DNA of 64,000 nt, from positions 23,788-87,787 of the forward strand of contig CAKPFD010000004.1 in the NCBI GenBank assembly GCA_934149515.1, given 5' to 3'. The position numbers were made by a program, and so were the translations under genes. The DNA comes from an uncultured Bacilli bacterium (GTDB lineage: Bacteria; Bacillota_I; Bacilli_A; RF39; UBA660). The notes under the pieces are model-generated. The model saw only the letters and a list, made by a program, of their open reading frames with translations, had not been told where the DNA came from and did not search any database. The first letter of the stretch is position 1, and the number at the start of each line of letters is the position of its first letter. This document shows positions 25,155-34,602 of the stretch, one piece after another.

Positions 25155-27326
25155 TTAAACTATACCATTTTTTAAAAATTCTTGTAGTGTTGTTCTTCTA
25201 CTATTGGTTATGTTTCTAGCAATGGCTAGTTGTAAGGCTTTTTTATCTCCTACTAAGATTAGTTTTCCTTTCGCTCTTGTAATGGCTGTATAAATTAGTT
25301 TTCGGTAAAGCATTTTTTGATAGATTAAGGATAGTGGAATAATGACGACTGGAAATTCACTTCCTTGGCTTTTATGAATGGAAATAGCAAAAGCATGGCG
25401 TAAAGTAGATAACATAGATGGTGTATAACAAACTTCATTGCCATCAAAGGATACATAAATTTCTTTTTTGCCTAATAATTTAATTTTTCGAATGATACCA
25501 ATATCGCCATTATAGACATTGTCATCTGGCATATTTACTAATTGAATGACTTTATCGCCTTCTCTAAAAATAATATCACCACTAGCATATTCTTTTTTAT
25601 GATTTGATTTAGGATTTAATAGTTGTTGTAAAGATGTATTTATCTTATCAATTCCAACAATACTTTTATACATTGGTGCTAATACTTGAAAAGAAGGTAC
25701 TTCTTTTGCAATTGTTTCTATGGTAGAAATAAGTGTTTTTTCAGTCGTTTCAATAAATTCTAAATCACCATCTTTAGAAATTGCGTTTTCTAAAAAGATG
25801 CCATCTTGTAAGGCATGAGCAAAGGAAATAATGGCAGAACCTTTTTCTTGGCGATAAATGTTTTTTAAAGCAATCATTGGTATTTCACCACTTTGAATCA
25901 TATCTTCTAAGGCATTACCAGCACCAACACTTGGCAATTGATTAGCATCTCCTACAAATACAAGATGACAATTACTTGATAGACCTTTTAATAAGCTAGC
26001 AAGTAATTTGGTATCGACCATACTAGCTTCATCGACAATCACCAAAGAAACTTCACTCTTATGATATTCATTAATCTGAAAACGATTGGTATCTTTATTC
26101 CATTTTAAAAAGCGATGAATCGTGGAAGCACTAAGTGAAGATACTTCTCCCATTCGTTTACTTGCCCTACCTGTTGGAGCAAGTAAAGCTAAATGTTTCA
26201 TCAAATCTTCCGTGGAATAGTGATGAAGTTGTTGATACAAGGAAATAATGCCACCAATAATAGTAGTTTTACCAGTACCAGGACCACCAGTAATAATGGA
26301 AATAGAAGAAGAAAGCGCAAGCGTAATCGCTTCTTTTTGTTCTTCATTATAAACAATTTGTTTGCTATTTTCTAATTCTTTTATCATTTTAGCAAGCCTC
26401 AAAAAAGAACGCCTATCTTCATGTGCCAATAAACGAAATCGTCTTGCAATCAGTACTTCTGCTTCAAAATATTCCTTCAAATAAAGTTTTTCTTCTCTAA
26501 TAACAATAAGGCCCATTTGTTCTAGACTTTCAAGACAACGCGCTAGCTCATCAATAGTAAAAAAAGAGGCTAATCGTCTAACATTTACTAACAGTTCTTC
26601 TTCTAAATAATAAGTATGACCATAAACATTACTAATTTCTATCATGGCATAAATAACAAGCGCCCTAAGACGTTCTAAACAATCTGGTTGATATCGTGAT
26701 TTCAAAGCAATAGTATCAATTTTCTTAAAAGAAACATCTTCTAGATCATAATAGATCTGATAAATATCTTGTTGTAAAATATCTAAAAGTTTATCTTTAT
26801 AGTGATGATAAAATCGCATCGCTTCTTTTGGTGAAAAGCCAAGTGTAGATAACTGTAAAATAATTTCATAACTTGCTTGATAAGATAGTAAAGATTCATG
26901 TAAAGTTTGCACTTGTTTTTTAGTAATAGATGGTACCATCAATAAATCTTGTTCCTGATGTAAGATAACATCAAACGTTTTCTCTTGAAAAGTATCCACT
27001 AATCGTTGAGCAGTCTTCTTTCCAATTCCTTTAAACATATCGCTCGATAAAATATCCACCATAGCATTCTCTTCAGACGGTAAAATTCGTTCTAGCTGTT
27101 CAAATTCAAATTGCTTTCCATACTTTGGATGTTCTACAACATGTCCATGTAAAAGATAGGTATCCATTTCATTTAATACCGGACAATACCCAACAATCGT
27201 AATCGTAGAATGTAAGAAGAAAGACACATCATCGCTTGCTTCTGTTACTTTGAATAAGGCAATCAAATAACCAGTATCAAGAGCTTGAAAAATTTTCTTT
27301 TGATATGTTCCTTTTATAACTGACAT
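25155..27326 (-). CDS. recD2: RecD2-type ATP-dependent DNA helicase
   Basis: 723 residues. N-terminal OB-like and helix-hairpin-helix region (GIGKKTAQRLVDTF), then the SF1 helicase core: Walker A GGPGTGKTTIIGG, motif II VSLVIVDEASMVD, motif III FVGDANQLPSVGAG, motif IV/V with NIYRQ, and motif VI YTAITRAKGKLILVG, plus the SH3-like insertion (DNVYNGDIGIIRKI). RecD2 is a 5'-3' helicase of RecBC-less bacteria, involved in repair and fork stability. The ATG at 27326 is chosen for AAGGAG five bases upstream; it overlaps mtaB by 13 bases. Confidence 0.93.
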   Translation of the reverse strand: MSVIKGTYQKKIFQALDTGYLIALFKVTEASDDVSFFLHSTITIVGYCPVLNEMDTYLLHGHVVEHPKYGKQFEFEQLERILPSEENAMVDILSSDMFKGIGKKTAQRLVDTFQEKTFDVILHQEQDLLMVPSITKKQVQTLHESLLSYQASYEIILQLSTLGFSPKEAMRFYHHYKDKLLDILQQDIYQIYYDLEDVSFKKIDTIALKSRYQPDCLERLRALVIYAMIEISNVYGHTYYLEEELLVNVRRLASFFTIDELARCLESLEQMGLIVIREEKLYLKEYFEAEVLIARRFRLLAHEDRRSFLRLAKMIKELENSKQIVYNEEQKEAITLALSSSISIITGGPGTGKTTIIGGIISLYQQLHHYSTEDLMKHLALLAPTGRASKRMGEVSSLSASTIHRFLKWNKDTNRFQINEYHKSEVSLVIVDEASMVDTKLLASLLKGLSSNCHLVFVGDANQLPSVGAGNALEDMIQSGEIPMIALKNIYRQEKGSAIISFAHALQDGIFLENAISKDGDLEFIETTEKTLISTIETIAKEVPSFQVLAPMYKSIVGIDKINTSLQQLLNPKSNHKKEYASGDIIFREGDKVIQLVNMPDDNVYNGDIGIIRKIKLLGKKEIYVSFDGNEVCYTPSMLSTLRHAFAISIHKSQGSEFPVVIIPLSLIYQKMLYRKLIYTAITRAKGKLILVGDKKALQLAIARNITNSRRTTLQEFLKNGIV

Positions 27327-28636
27327 ACGCTCTCCTTGCAAACTTGCCCTAAACAACAACCAAGAAGATAATCTTGAATCATAACATCATAAAAGGTATT
27401 TGTTTCTAGTTCCTGTTTTATTTTTACTTTTAAATAATTACTAGTATGTCCAATGCTATAACCATCTTTATATTCTTCAATTAAAACAGATAAAGTTTTT
27501 CCAATAAAAGAAGTAGCATACTCTTTTTCTAATTGATTAGATAAACTAACTAAGGCTCTAGAACGACTTTTCTTTACACTACCATCTAAATGATCAGGTA
27601 ATTCCATCGCTTTAGTTCCCTTACGAGGTGAAAATGGAAAAACATGAATCTTAGCAAAAGCAAATTTCTTAGCAACAGCTAAAGTAGAAGCAAAATCTTC
27701 TTCACTTTCCCCTGGAAAACCAACAATAATATCCGTTGTAATCGCAATATCTTTTCGAATCTTACGAATTTCTTGTAACGTATGTTCAAATTGTTGTAAG
27801 GTATATTTACGATTCATCAAAGAAAGAATATGATCACTTCCTGCTTGTAATGGAATATGTAAATGATCAACAATGACTTTTTCTTGTCGTAATATATCTA
27901 AAACTTGTGGTGTTAATTCTGTTTCTTCAATGCTAGAAATACGAAGTCGCTTTAACCCTTCTATTTTTACTAATTCTTTTAATAAATCAGCAAAACAAAT
28001 ACCTAAATCTACACCATAGTTTCCTGTATGAATTCCAGTTAAAACAACTTCTTGATAACCAGCTGCAACAAGTGCTGTTACTTCTTTTACAACCGTTGGT
28101 AAAGCCTTACTACGACACTTCCCCCGAACAAAAGGAATAATACAATAACTACAAAAATTCTCACAACCATCTTGAATCTTAACAAAAGCTCGACATCTAC
28201 CCTCAAAATGAGTCAAAAACATATCTTCAAACAAAGTATTATCTTTAGCATCTTGTTCTATTAAGGCATTACTTTTAAGCGGTTGTTTATTAATAAAATA
28301 TTCATCTAATAAGGAAATAATTTTATTTTTGTTTTTCGTACCAATATAAATATCAACACCATCTACTTCTTCTTGTCCATTTGCTTCAACAAAACAACCA
28401 GCTGCCACAACGCAACTATCAGGATTTCTTTTTTTCGCTTGATGAATCATCTTACGACTCTTAATATCAGCTGTATTGGTTACTGTACAAGTATTAATAA
28501 TGTAAACATCATTGATATCATTAAAATCATGAATTTCATATCCTGCTGCTTCTAATTCTTGTATTAAATATTCACTTTCATATGTATTAACTTTACAGCC
28601 AAGTGTACAAATACCAACTTTCATCTTTTTCACCAC
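27314..28636 (-). CDS. mtaB: tRNA t6A37 methylthiotransferase MtaB
   Basis: 440-residue radical-SAM enzyme converting t6A37 to ms2t6A in tRNA-Lys. The N-terminal UPF0004 domain holds one iron-sulfur cluster (TLGCKVNTYESE, NTCTVTN, AAGCFVEANG); the radical-SAM cluster is CENFCSYC in IQDGCENFCSYCIIPFVRG; a TRAM domain closes the C-terminus. The first start is a GTG at 28636; an ATG at 28624 (MKVGICTLG) is equally plausible because GTGGTG is the only upstream site. It is co-transcribed with recD2. Confidence 0.92.
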   Translation of the reverse strand: MVKKMKVGICTLGCKVNTYESEYLIQELEAAGYEIHDFNDINDVYIINTCTVTNTADIKSRKMIHQAKKRNPDSCVVAAGCFVEANGQEEVDGVDIYIGTKNKNKIISLLDEYFINKQPLKSNALIEQDAKDNTLFEDMFLTHFEGRCRAFVKIQDGCENFCSYCIIPFVRGKCRSKALPTVVKEVTALVAAGYQEVVLTGIHTGNYGVDLGICFADLLKELVKIEGLKRLRISSIEETELTPQVLDILRQEKVIVDHLHIPLQAGSDHILSLMNRKYTLQQFEHTLQEIRKIRKDIAITTDIIVGFPGESEEDFASTLAVAKKFAFAKIHVFPFSPRKGTKAMELPDHLDGSVKKSRSRALVSLSNQLEKEYATSFIGKTLSVLIEEYKDGYSIGHTSNYLKVKIKQELETNTFYDVMIQDYLLGCCLGQVCKESVCQL

Positions 28637-28681
28637 AAATGGATAGTATTATCTCCAATCCCTTTCTTTTTTTATGATATA

Positions 28682-29389
28682 TTATTTTGTTTTTGTTTTA
28701 ACATGCTGTTTTTGTGCCGGATAAACCATTAAATACATTGTCTTATTGTGTTCATCCCTCATAATATGAAACGCATAATCCTCTCTTTTGTCCTGTTGTT
28801 TAGATGAAACATCTGCTAATATTGGATATAATTGCTCTTTACAGTAATTAGAAAATGCTTCATCTTGTTTAATAGAATGATTATCTTTTCGAGAAAAGGC
28901 ATAGACACCTTTTACATCTGTAGCATAGCAGATATAAGTATCATTTTCTTGATGATAATCCCCATCTTTTACAGATACTCCAAACGGAATAGAGATCAAA
29001 TGTTCATCTAGTTGTTTATTCTGCATCATTTCCAAAGAAGAAATAAAATCATAACGTTTCTTGACAATTTGTTTAATAATAGCAGATGTCAATTGATTTT
29101 TTCTAGATTTTTCTTCATACAAACTAAGTGACGTTGCATAAACATCTTCTAAAAAATCTGTCTGCTGACGCAATGAATCTAAATCAAGACGTAAATAATC
29201 AAAATAAGACGTAATTTCTTGACTCATCAAAATAGGTTCAACAAGCGTCTTATCTGTTATCTTTTGAAATGTTTCATCTTCTCCTTCAATAGAAAGATTA
29301 AAAAAACCATTCACACCCATCTTCTTTAAATATCTTAAATCACGATTTTGGACAAGAATTGCGCCTTCTTCTTGTAATAAAACTTTCAT
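28682..29389 (-). CDS. Unknown soluble protein
   Basis: 235 residues without signal or membrane segment; mixed alpha/beta with a helical centre (about 65-120, LDSLRQQTDFLEDVYATSLS) and a C-terminal basic tail (AQKQHVKTKTK). No family recognised. It lies between mtaB and the prepilin peptidase gene on the same strand, 60 bases after the peptidase. Confidence 0.45.
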   Translation of the reverse strand: MKVLLQEEGAILVQNRDLRYLKKMGVNGFFNLSIEGEDETFQKITDKTLVEPILMSQEITSYFDYLRLDLDSLRQQTDFLEDVYATSLSLYEEKSRKNQLTSAIIKQIVKKRYDFISSLEMMQNKQLDEHLISIPFGVSVKDGDYHQENDTYICYATDVKGVYAFSRKDNHSIKQDEAFSNYCKEQLYPILADVSSKQQDKREDYAFHIMRDEHNKTMYLMVYPAQKQHVKTKTK

Positions 29390-29449
29390 AAAAAAACCAC
29401 CCTTTCAAAGTGCCTATTAGTATATCACATTTTAAAAAAATTACAAGAT

Positions 29450-30214
29450 CTAAAACAGCATAAAATAAGAAAAAATGTCATTGCTTGTCACTTTCATAAA
29501 AAACAAGATAAAACAACCAAGTAATAAGAATGGTCCAAAAGGAATCATCCTCTCTTTATTTTTATAATAAAGGAAAATAGAAACCGGAAGTGCCATAAAA
29601 CTAGCTAAGAAAATAGATAAAATTCCTAAAAACGGATCAAGTACTAATCCTATGACAAATAAAAGTTTAACATCTCCTCCTCCCAAGCTTTCTTTATGAA
29701 ATAACACATTTCCAAGGCAAAGTAATCCATACATAAATAAAAATAGGGCTACTCCACTTGCAACATGGTAAAGTGCTCCTTTCATTCCAAGACGTAAAAT
29801 TTGAACAAAGAAAAAACAAATAGCAAAAAACAAAAGGACTTTATCATCAATAATAAGATAAGTAAAATCACTCACTAGTACAATCATGAATAAAGAAGCT
29901 AGTAAAATACTAAGTAGAAATGAATAAGAAAAAGAAAAGCTATAAAAAGATACCATAAATAAAATACCAGTACCTACTTCACTTAAGAACAAAACAGGTG
30001 AAATCTTCTTCTTGCAATAACGACATTTTCCTTTCAAATGTAAATAAGAAAAAATAGGAATCATATCATAAAAGGGTAAAGGCGTAAGACAATGATCACA
30101 ATGACTACGTCCTATGACAAAGCCTTCCTTACGCCCTACTCGAAGTCCAACAACACCTAAAAAAGAACCAATAAAACTACCAAAAATAAATAAACAAATA
30201 TAGATTAAAACCAT
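29450..30214 (-). CDS. Prepilin peptidase (ComC/PilD family)
   Basis: 254-residue membrane aspartyl peptidase that cleaves and N-methylates type IV prepilin-like proteins. The N-terminal domain carries the zinc CxxC pairs (SHCDHCLTPLPFYD, CRYCKKKISP). Catalytic Asp residues are in LVSDFTYLIIDD and in SLGGGDVKLLF (the GxGD motif). It lies 8 bases downstream of the GspF/PilC gene. Its likely substrates are the prepilins at 40704-41090 and 55124-55573. Confidence 0.92.
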   Translation of the reverse strand: MVLIYICLFIFGSFIGSFLGVVGLRVGRKEGFVIGRSHCDHCLTPLPFYDMIPIFSYLHLKGKCRYCKKKISPVLFLSEVGTGILFMVSFYSFSFSYSFLLSILLASLFMIVLVSDFTYLIIDDKVLLFFAICFFFVQILRLGMKGALYHVASGVALFLFMYGLLCLGNVLFHKESLGGGDVKLLFVIGLVLDPFLGILSIFLASFMALPVSIFLYYKNKERMIPFGPFLLLGCFILFFMKVTSNDIFSYFMLF

Positions 30215-30222
30215 TTTCCCAC

Positions 30223-31659
30223 CTACCGAATCTTTGAATAAATATCAAACATTGGTATTACAATAGATAATAAAATTGTTCCTACAATCACTGCTAAAAG
30301 GGCAATCATAATTGGCTCGATCAAACTTTGCATTTGTTTGACCAAATTTTTATGTAAATTCTGATAATAGTTTGCAACTTTTTCCATCATAAGTCCCAAT
30401 TGTCCTGTATTTTCCCCTGTCACAATCATCTCATACGCCGCCACTGGAAACGCCCAATTTCCCCTAAAGGCCTCTGATATAGCAGCACCTTTATTTAAGT
30501 TGATGATCGTTTTATTAATTAAATCTTTATAAATTTCATTTTCTGTAATTTTAGATAGAATTTCCATACTATCTGTAATGAACACCCCATGATTTAAAAG
30601 GGATGCAAAGGTTTTGGTAAAATTATATACTTCATTATAAATGATCACTTTATTCATGATTGGTATATGCATCATGATAGTTTGTATCTTTTGACGAAAC
30701 CATTTATTTTTCTTATAGAAAAGAACAAAGAGAAAAATAAACGCTGCTGTATATAAAATTAAAGCAATATAATGCCCAGTAATAAAATCACTGACGCTCA
30801 TGACAATCAATGTTATCTTTGGTAATGCCGCATCATTATCACGGTACATTTCCACAAATTTTGGTACGATCGTCGTCAAAATAAAGATAACAACAGCAAT
30901 CGCTACAAACAAAACAACAACCGGATAAGTCATCGCTGAAATCATCTGTTTTCTAGCTTCTTCTTTTGAAGTATAATACTCTGCCATATCATCTAATACT
31001 GTCGTTAAATCACCAGTTAATTCCGCCGTTTTTATCATATTGATCAAGAGTTTTGGAAATTTATCTTCCTGTTTCGCCATCGCCGTTGATAAATTTTCAC
31101 CTTTTAATAGCTCATACACCACTTTTTGATAGACTTTTTTATGTTCCATCTTTTCACTTTGTTTTTCCAAAATACGAACCGAATCTACCAATGGAATACC
31201 AGCTTTTAAATAGGTAGATAATTGTGTTAGAGCAAACGCTAAATCACTAGCTTTAAATCCTCCAAAAGATAAATCAATATCATAAGGCTTCCTAGGTTCT
31301 ATTGTAATAATTTCATAGCCTTCATTTTCTAAGAAGTTTTTCGCATCACCAATGTTTAAAGCTTCAATAGAACCATTTAAAATTTTACCAGAAGAATTTT
31401 TAGCTTTATAACGAAAAGAATATAGTGCTTCTTCTTTTTTCTTACCATTTAATATTTCAAATCCTTTAATATCTTTCGGCATCATTTGTTGTAGTTGTTG
31501 TTCAGATTCTGTTTGGATCTGTTTTTCTTTTTTCAAACTGAATTTATCAATTACATAAAGAAAGCCGTTCAAGGCATAATGCAAAATTTTAGAAGGAATA
31601 GCAAAAAAAGAACGAACGACATGGTAAACAAAAATAAACGGTTTCCATAGTATTTCCAT
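30223..31659 (-). CDS. Type II secretion/type IV pilus inner-membrane platform protein (GspF/PilC/ComGB)
   Basis: 478 residues: an N-terminal cytoplasmic extension of about 80 residues, an N1-like segment (YRAKNSSGKILNGSIEALN), then two repeated T2SSF domains (LSTYLKAGIPLVDSVRIL and FASLLNHGVFITDSMEILS) with membrane helices near 245-265, 300-320 and 445-470. The conserved MIKTAELTGDLTTVL and MIVTGENTGQLG motifs are present in the two halves. The start is the ATG at 31659 with AGGTGGG upstream. No GspE/ComGA ATPase is in the window. Confidence 0.9.
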   Translation of the reverse strand: MEILWKPFIFVYHVVRSFFAIPSKILHYALNGFLYVIDKFSLKKEKQIQTESEQQLQQMMPKDIKGFEILNGKKKEEALYSFRYKAKNSSGKILNGSIEALNIGDAKNFLENEGYEIITIEPRKPYDIDLSFGGFKASDLAFALTQLSTYLKAGIPLVDSVRILEKQSEKMEHKKVYQKVVYELLKGENLSTAMAKQEDKFPKLLINMIKTAELTGDLTTVLDDMAEYYTSKEEARKQMISAMTYPVVVLFVAIAVVIFILTTIVPKFVEMYRDNDAALPKITLIVMSVSDFITGHYIALILYTAAFIFLFVLFYKKNKWFRQKIQTIMMHIPIMNKVIIYNEVYNFTKTFASLLNHGVFITDSMEILSKITENEIYKDLINKTIINLNKGAAISEAFRGNWAFPVAAYEMIVTGENTGQLGLMMEKVANYYQNLHKNLVKQMQSLIEPIMIALLAVIVGTILLSIVIPMFDIYSKIR

Positions 31660-31736
31660 CAGTAAGCCACCCACCTTAATTATTCTATTAAAATTATAGC
31701 ATATTTTTAAAAGACAAGACAAGAAATTTCAGCTGT

Positions 31737-32096
31737 TCATCCTAAAAATGTTGGTGCTAAAAAAGAAAAAGAATCAAGGTTTCGTAAAACGCCATAGAAA
31801 ATAAGGGTTAAAATGATGCTATATAAGATTTTGGAAGGTATAACAGGGTATTTTTTCTGCCAAAAAAGAAAGTAAATAAGATAAAGAAGTAGTAACAAAA
31901 ATACCAAAGGATTATAGCGAAAAGCTTGATATACATTTCCTTCTAATAAGGAAAATCCCATTCTAGTCACACCACAACCAGGACAGTAAAATCCTGTTAA
32001 TTGATGGAATAAGCAAAAAAAGTGCAAAGAAAAGGCTTGATATAAAACATAGTAAAGGACAAAAAGGAAAAAAAGAAAGAAACATTTCTTTTTCAT
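31737..32096 (-). CDS. DUF2752 membrane protein
   Basis: 119 residues with three membrane helices. The DUF2752 signature FYCPGCGVTRMGFSLLEGN and FRYNPLVFLLL is clear. The Cys pair may bind metal or form a redox centre; the family's role is unknown. It ends a tight pair with the DUF4234 gene, whose stop is separated from this start by one base. Confidence 0.8.
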   Translation of the reverse strand: MKKKCFFLFFLFVLYYVLYQAFSLHFFCLFHQLTGFYCPGCGVTRMGFSLLEGNVYQAFRYNPLVFLLLLLYLIYFLFWQKKYPVIPSKILYSIILTLIFYGVLRNLDSFSFLAPTFLG

Positions 32097-32097
32097 A

Positions 32098-32541
32098 TTA
32101 TATCGCTCTAGCCAATCGATTCAAATCACTTTGAATCAAACATTCACTGACAATACCAAGTCCCAAAAGACTCAAGATAAGGTATAAACCAGCATTATCA
32201 CTAATATCAATTCCATAACGTTTACCAGCTAAATAAAGTTTTTGTCCCATCTTATAATTCCAATAAAAATAATAAATACCACAACTCAAAATCATATAAA
32301 GTATCGCCATTCCACCACTAGCAGTTGTAATATCACTTAATTCATTCGATTCATCACTCATCATCGCATACCAATAAAGACCATAAATCCCACAGGTAAT
32401 AAAAGATAAAATAACACAAGTAGCAATATCTCTTTCTTGCAAAGCACCATTGAAAACATGTTCAACTTCTACCCCACAACTAGGGCAAAAGCGACTATTT
32501 CCTTCTATTTCTTTTCCGCAATGACTACAAAACTTAGTCAT
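32098..32541 (-). CDS. Zinc-ribbon DUF4234 membrane protein
   Basis: 147 residues. An N-terminal four-Cys zinc ribbon (FCSHCGKEIEGNSRFCPSCG) is followed by three membrane helices with the DUF4234 pattern (CVILSFITCGIYGLYWYAMM, GGMAILYMILSCGIYYFYW). Such proteins often neighbour DUF2752 genes, as here. Function unknown. Confidence 0.8.
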   Translation of the reverse strand: MTKFCSHCGKEIEGNSRFCPSCGVEVEHVFNGALQERDIATCVILSFITCGIYGLYWYAMMSDESNELSDITTASGGMAILYMILSCGIYYFYWNYKMGQKLYLAGKRYGIDISDNAGLYLILSLLGLGIVSECLIQSDLNRLARAI

Positions 32542-32656
32542 GTTTCCACCACCTTTTTATCTATTATAGCATTATACCCAATAGAAAAGAAGTTATATTT
32601 TTTAAAATGCACACATCACTTTGTAAAAACATACATTAAAAAAGAAGGAGGAATTT

Positions 32657-33049
32657 ATGGAAAATCAATTAAATAACCAAGCCACTGTCGTTGGAAATTA
32701 CAACGAAATACCAACGACCATTACATCAAATGTTACCCTTGTTACAATGATCGAAGGATTAACTGTTACGATAGCTGCTGATAAGGTTACCTGGGCAGAT
32801 GGGGCTCTAACATATACGATTACTATCGATAACCAAACCGAACAAACGTATACAACCCCAATAATTACCGACGTACTAAATACAACATTAGTCAACTTTA
32901 CAGCTGGTAGTGTTGAAGTCAATGGTACAAAACTAGATGAAACCAAATACACTTATAATCAAGAAACTGGAACCCTTACCATCAACTTAGAAGATATTGA
33001 AAAAAGTACCAGTAATAAAATTACGTTTCAAGTTACAAAGAAAGACTAA
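32657..33049 (+). CDS. DUF11-type beta-sandwich surface/spore protein, frameshifted at the end
   Basis: 130 residues with one DUF11-like domain (LTYTITIDNQTEQTYTTPII, DVLNTTLVNFTAGSVEVNG, GTLTINLEDIEKSTSNKITF). A strong site AAGGAGG lies upstream. After the stop at 33047-33049 another frame continues the expected domain end (TTDKITKQSNLVITKAITTS) to 33188, with overlap inside an A-rich tract near 33040. A single indel would give about 175 residues. DUF11 proteins with short downstream partners are often spore-surface proteins in clostridia; that role is inferred from the neighbours. Confidence 0.6.
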   Translation: MENQLNNQATVVGNYNEIPTTITSNVTLVTMIEGLTVTIAADKVTWADGALTYTITIDNQTEQTYTTPIITDVLNTTLVNFTAGSVEVNGTKLDETKYTYNQETGTLTINLEDIEKSTSNKITFQVTKKD

Positions 33050-33184
33050 ACAAGCATTTACGCTGAAAAACAAATGTTATCTAACAACAGATAAAATAAC
33101 CAAACAAAGCAATCTAGTCATCACTAAAGCCATCACTACTAGTAATTATCCAGAACTAGATTGTACAACCCCTTACTGGCGTTA

Positions 33185-33923
33185 TTAAGTATTTTCTATT
33201 TCTAAAGAAAAACTAGCACCTACATCGATCAACCTATTACTAGTACCAAAAGGTCCATACACCATACCATGATACGTTGTAAAGATAAAAGAATTGTGGA
33301 CATTAACCTCAAATATCAAATCAGAAACACCATAAAACAATTCCCGATAAGTACTTGTAAAAGTAACATCTGCTTTTGATAAAATCACCAAAAAACAAGA
33401 TCTATTTCAAAACAAAAAAGAAGAATTACCTTTAGAATCATGTAAAAAAGAACTTACCCACCAATTTCAATCTGACGACATTCTGCAATCTCTCCACCAG
33501 CAGTCAAACTATCATCCAAAGCATGAACATAAACATCCAAAAATCTAATTTGAGGACCAGTATACGTAACATTTTGATAGACAATAACACACTGCCGATA
33601 TCTGTATTTTCTGATACAAAAATAACACCATAATAATTATGTCCAACGATTGTAATATAGCAAACCTCTACCTTTGCCGTTGTAGCATTCGTGACATAGA
33701 TTGTATCAGAACTACTCAAACTAAGTTTATCTCCCAATTGATGAGTAACCCCTTCATATGTTCCATCAATGGTAAGAGAAACTTTATCTTTAGAAATAGC
33801 AATACCACCACCCATGACAATATCACTACCTAAATAAATATAAGAATATGTATCACTATTAAACAGCACCTCTTTCAATTCTAACCAGAAATAAACTACC
33901 ACCTTAATAGAATCTAATACCAA
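33185..33923 (-). pseudogene. Decayed gene with at least one frameshift and stops
   Basis: The right part (from 33923) reads a beta-rich sequence (VGHNYYGVIFVSENTDIG). At about 33590 the sensible sequence jumps frame to VIVYQNVTYTGPQIRFLDVY, then VHALDDSLTAGGEIAEC, ending in a stop near 33460. A further separate open stretch (33185-33391, TYHGMVYGPFGTSNRLID) lies downstream. The parts look like pieces of one or two extracellular beta-sandwich proteins. No intact gene is present in the 915 bases between 33050 and 33964. Confidence 0.5.
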
Positions 33924-33964
33924 TATAATATCCCCTCAATTTACTATATGAAAAAGGTGAAAAA

Positions 33965-34255
33965 ATGGCTAAAGCAAATGCACTACTTGATTCCATTGAT
34001 CCATACACTTTCACCGGCAGTGCTTTTGTTATCGGACTTGTACTAGCAAACAAACTATCAGCAAATGAGCAAGCAAGTATTGGTAACTGGTTACAATTAG
34101 TAGGACTAACCATCCAAACATATTCTTCACAGCAAACAATTATAGAAGAAAAAACCGCTCCCATCACAACCATTCAAGATAGTATTGAAGAAATAAAAAA
34201 AGAACTTGAAAAACTACAAAAAGAAAAGGAAGATAAGGAACAAGTAAAGTTTTAA
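33965..34255 (+). CDS. Small protein with coiled-coil tail, possible spore component
   Basis: 96 residues: an N-terminal part (DPYTFTGSAFVIGLVLANKL, SANEQASIGNWLQLVGLTIQ) and a C-terminal coiled coil rich in Glu and Lys. AAAGGTG lies 6 bases upstream. The DPxTF...ALGNWLxLVGQ pattern recalls short uncharacterised proteins found near spore-coat genes in clostridia, but I cannot name a family. It lies 31 bases before the YqfQ-like gene. Confidence 0.55.
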   Translation: MAKANALLDSIDPYTFTGSAFVIGLVLANKLSANEQASIGNWLQLVGLTIQTYSSQQTIIEEKTAPITTIQDSIEEIKKELEKLQKEKEDKEQVKF

Positions 34256-34286
34256 AAACATATACTATCAACAAAAGGTGATAAAA

Positions 34287-34577
34287 ATGTATAATCCATA
34301 TAATGCATGGCAAGTACCAATGCAAATGGCCAAAAAATCAATCGACTGGGCTGCCATTTTAAATAACACCCAAAAAACATTAGGAATCATCAATCAAGCA
34401 ATTCCAATTGTGTATCAAGTAAAACCACTCGTAACAAACGCTAAAACGTTATTTAAAATAGCAGGAGCCATCAATCAAGATGATGAACAACAAGTAAATA
34501 ATAACAACCAAGATTATCAAACCTACCAACAAGAAACAATAAGAAAAGATAACAGCCAACCCAAATTTTTCTTATAA
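34287..34577 (+). CDS. YqfQ/VrrA-like spore coat-associated protein
   Basis: 96 residues. The central segment ILNNTQKTLGIINQAIPIVY, then QVKPLVTNAKTLFKIAGA, matches the conserved core of the YqfQ (VrrA) family of spore proteins, and the C-terminus is Asn/Gln-rich. The ATG at 34287 follows AAAGGTG by 6 bases; an in-frame GTG at 34278 is within the site. With the preceding gene it forms a two-gene unit ending in a strong terminator. Confidence 0.65.
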   Translation: MYNPYNAWQVPMQMAKKSIDWAAILNNTQKTLGIINQAIPIVYQVKPLVTNAKTLFKIAGAINQDDEQQVNNNNQDYQTYQQETIRKDNSQPKFFL

Positions 34578-34600
34578 CGGGTAACTGTTATCTTTTATTT
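34544..34600. terminator. Bidirectional intrinsic terminator
   Basis: AAAAGATAACAG (34544-34555) pairs with CTGTTATCTTTT (34585-34596). T-rich runs follow on both strands, so it can stop both the YqfQ-like transcript and the convergent surface-protein transcript. Confidence 0.75.
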
Positions 34601-34602
34601 AT

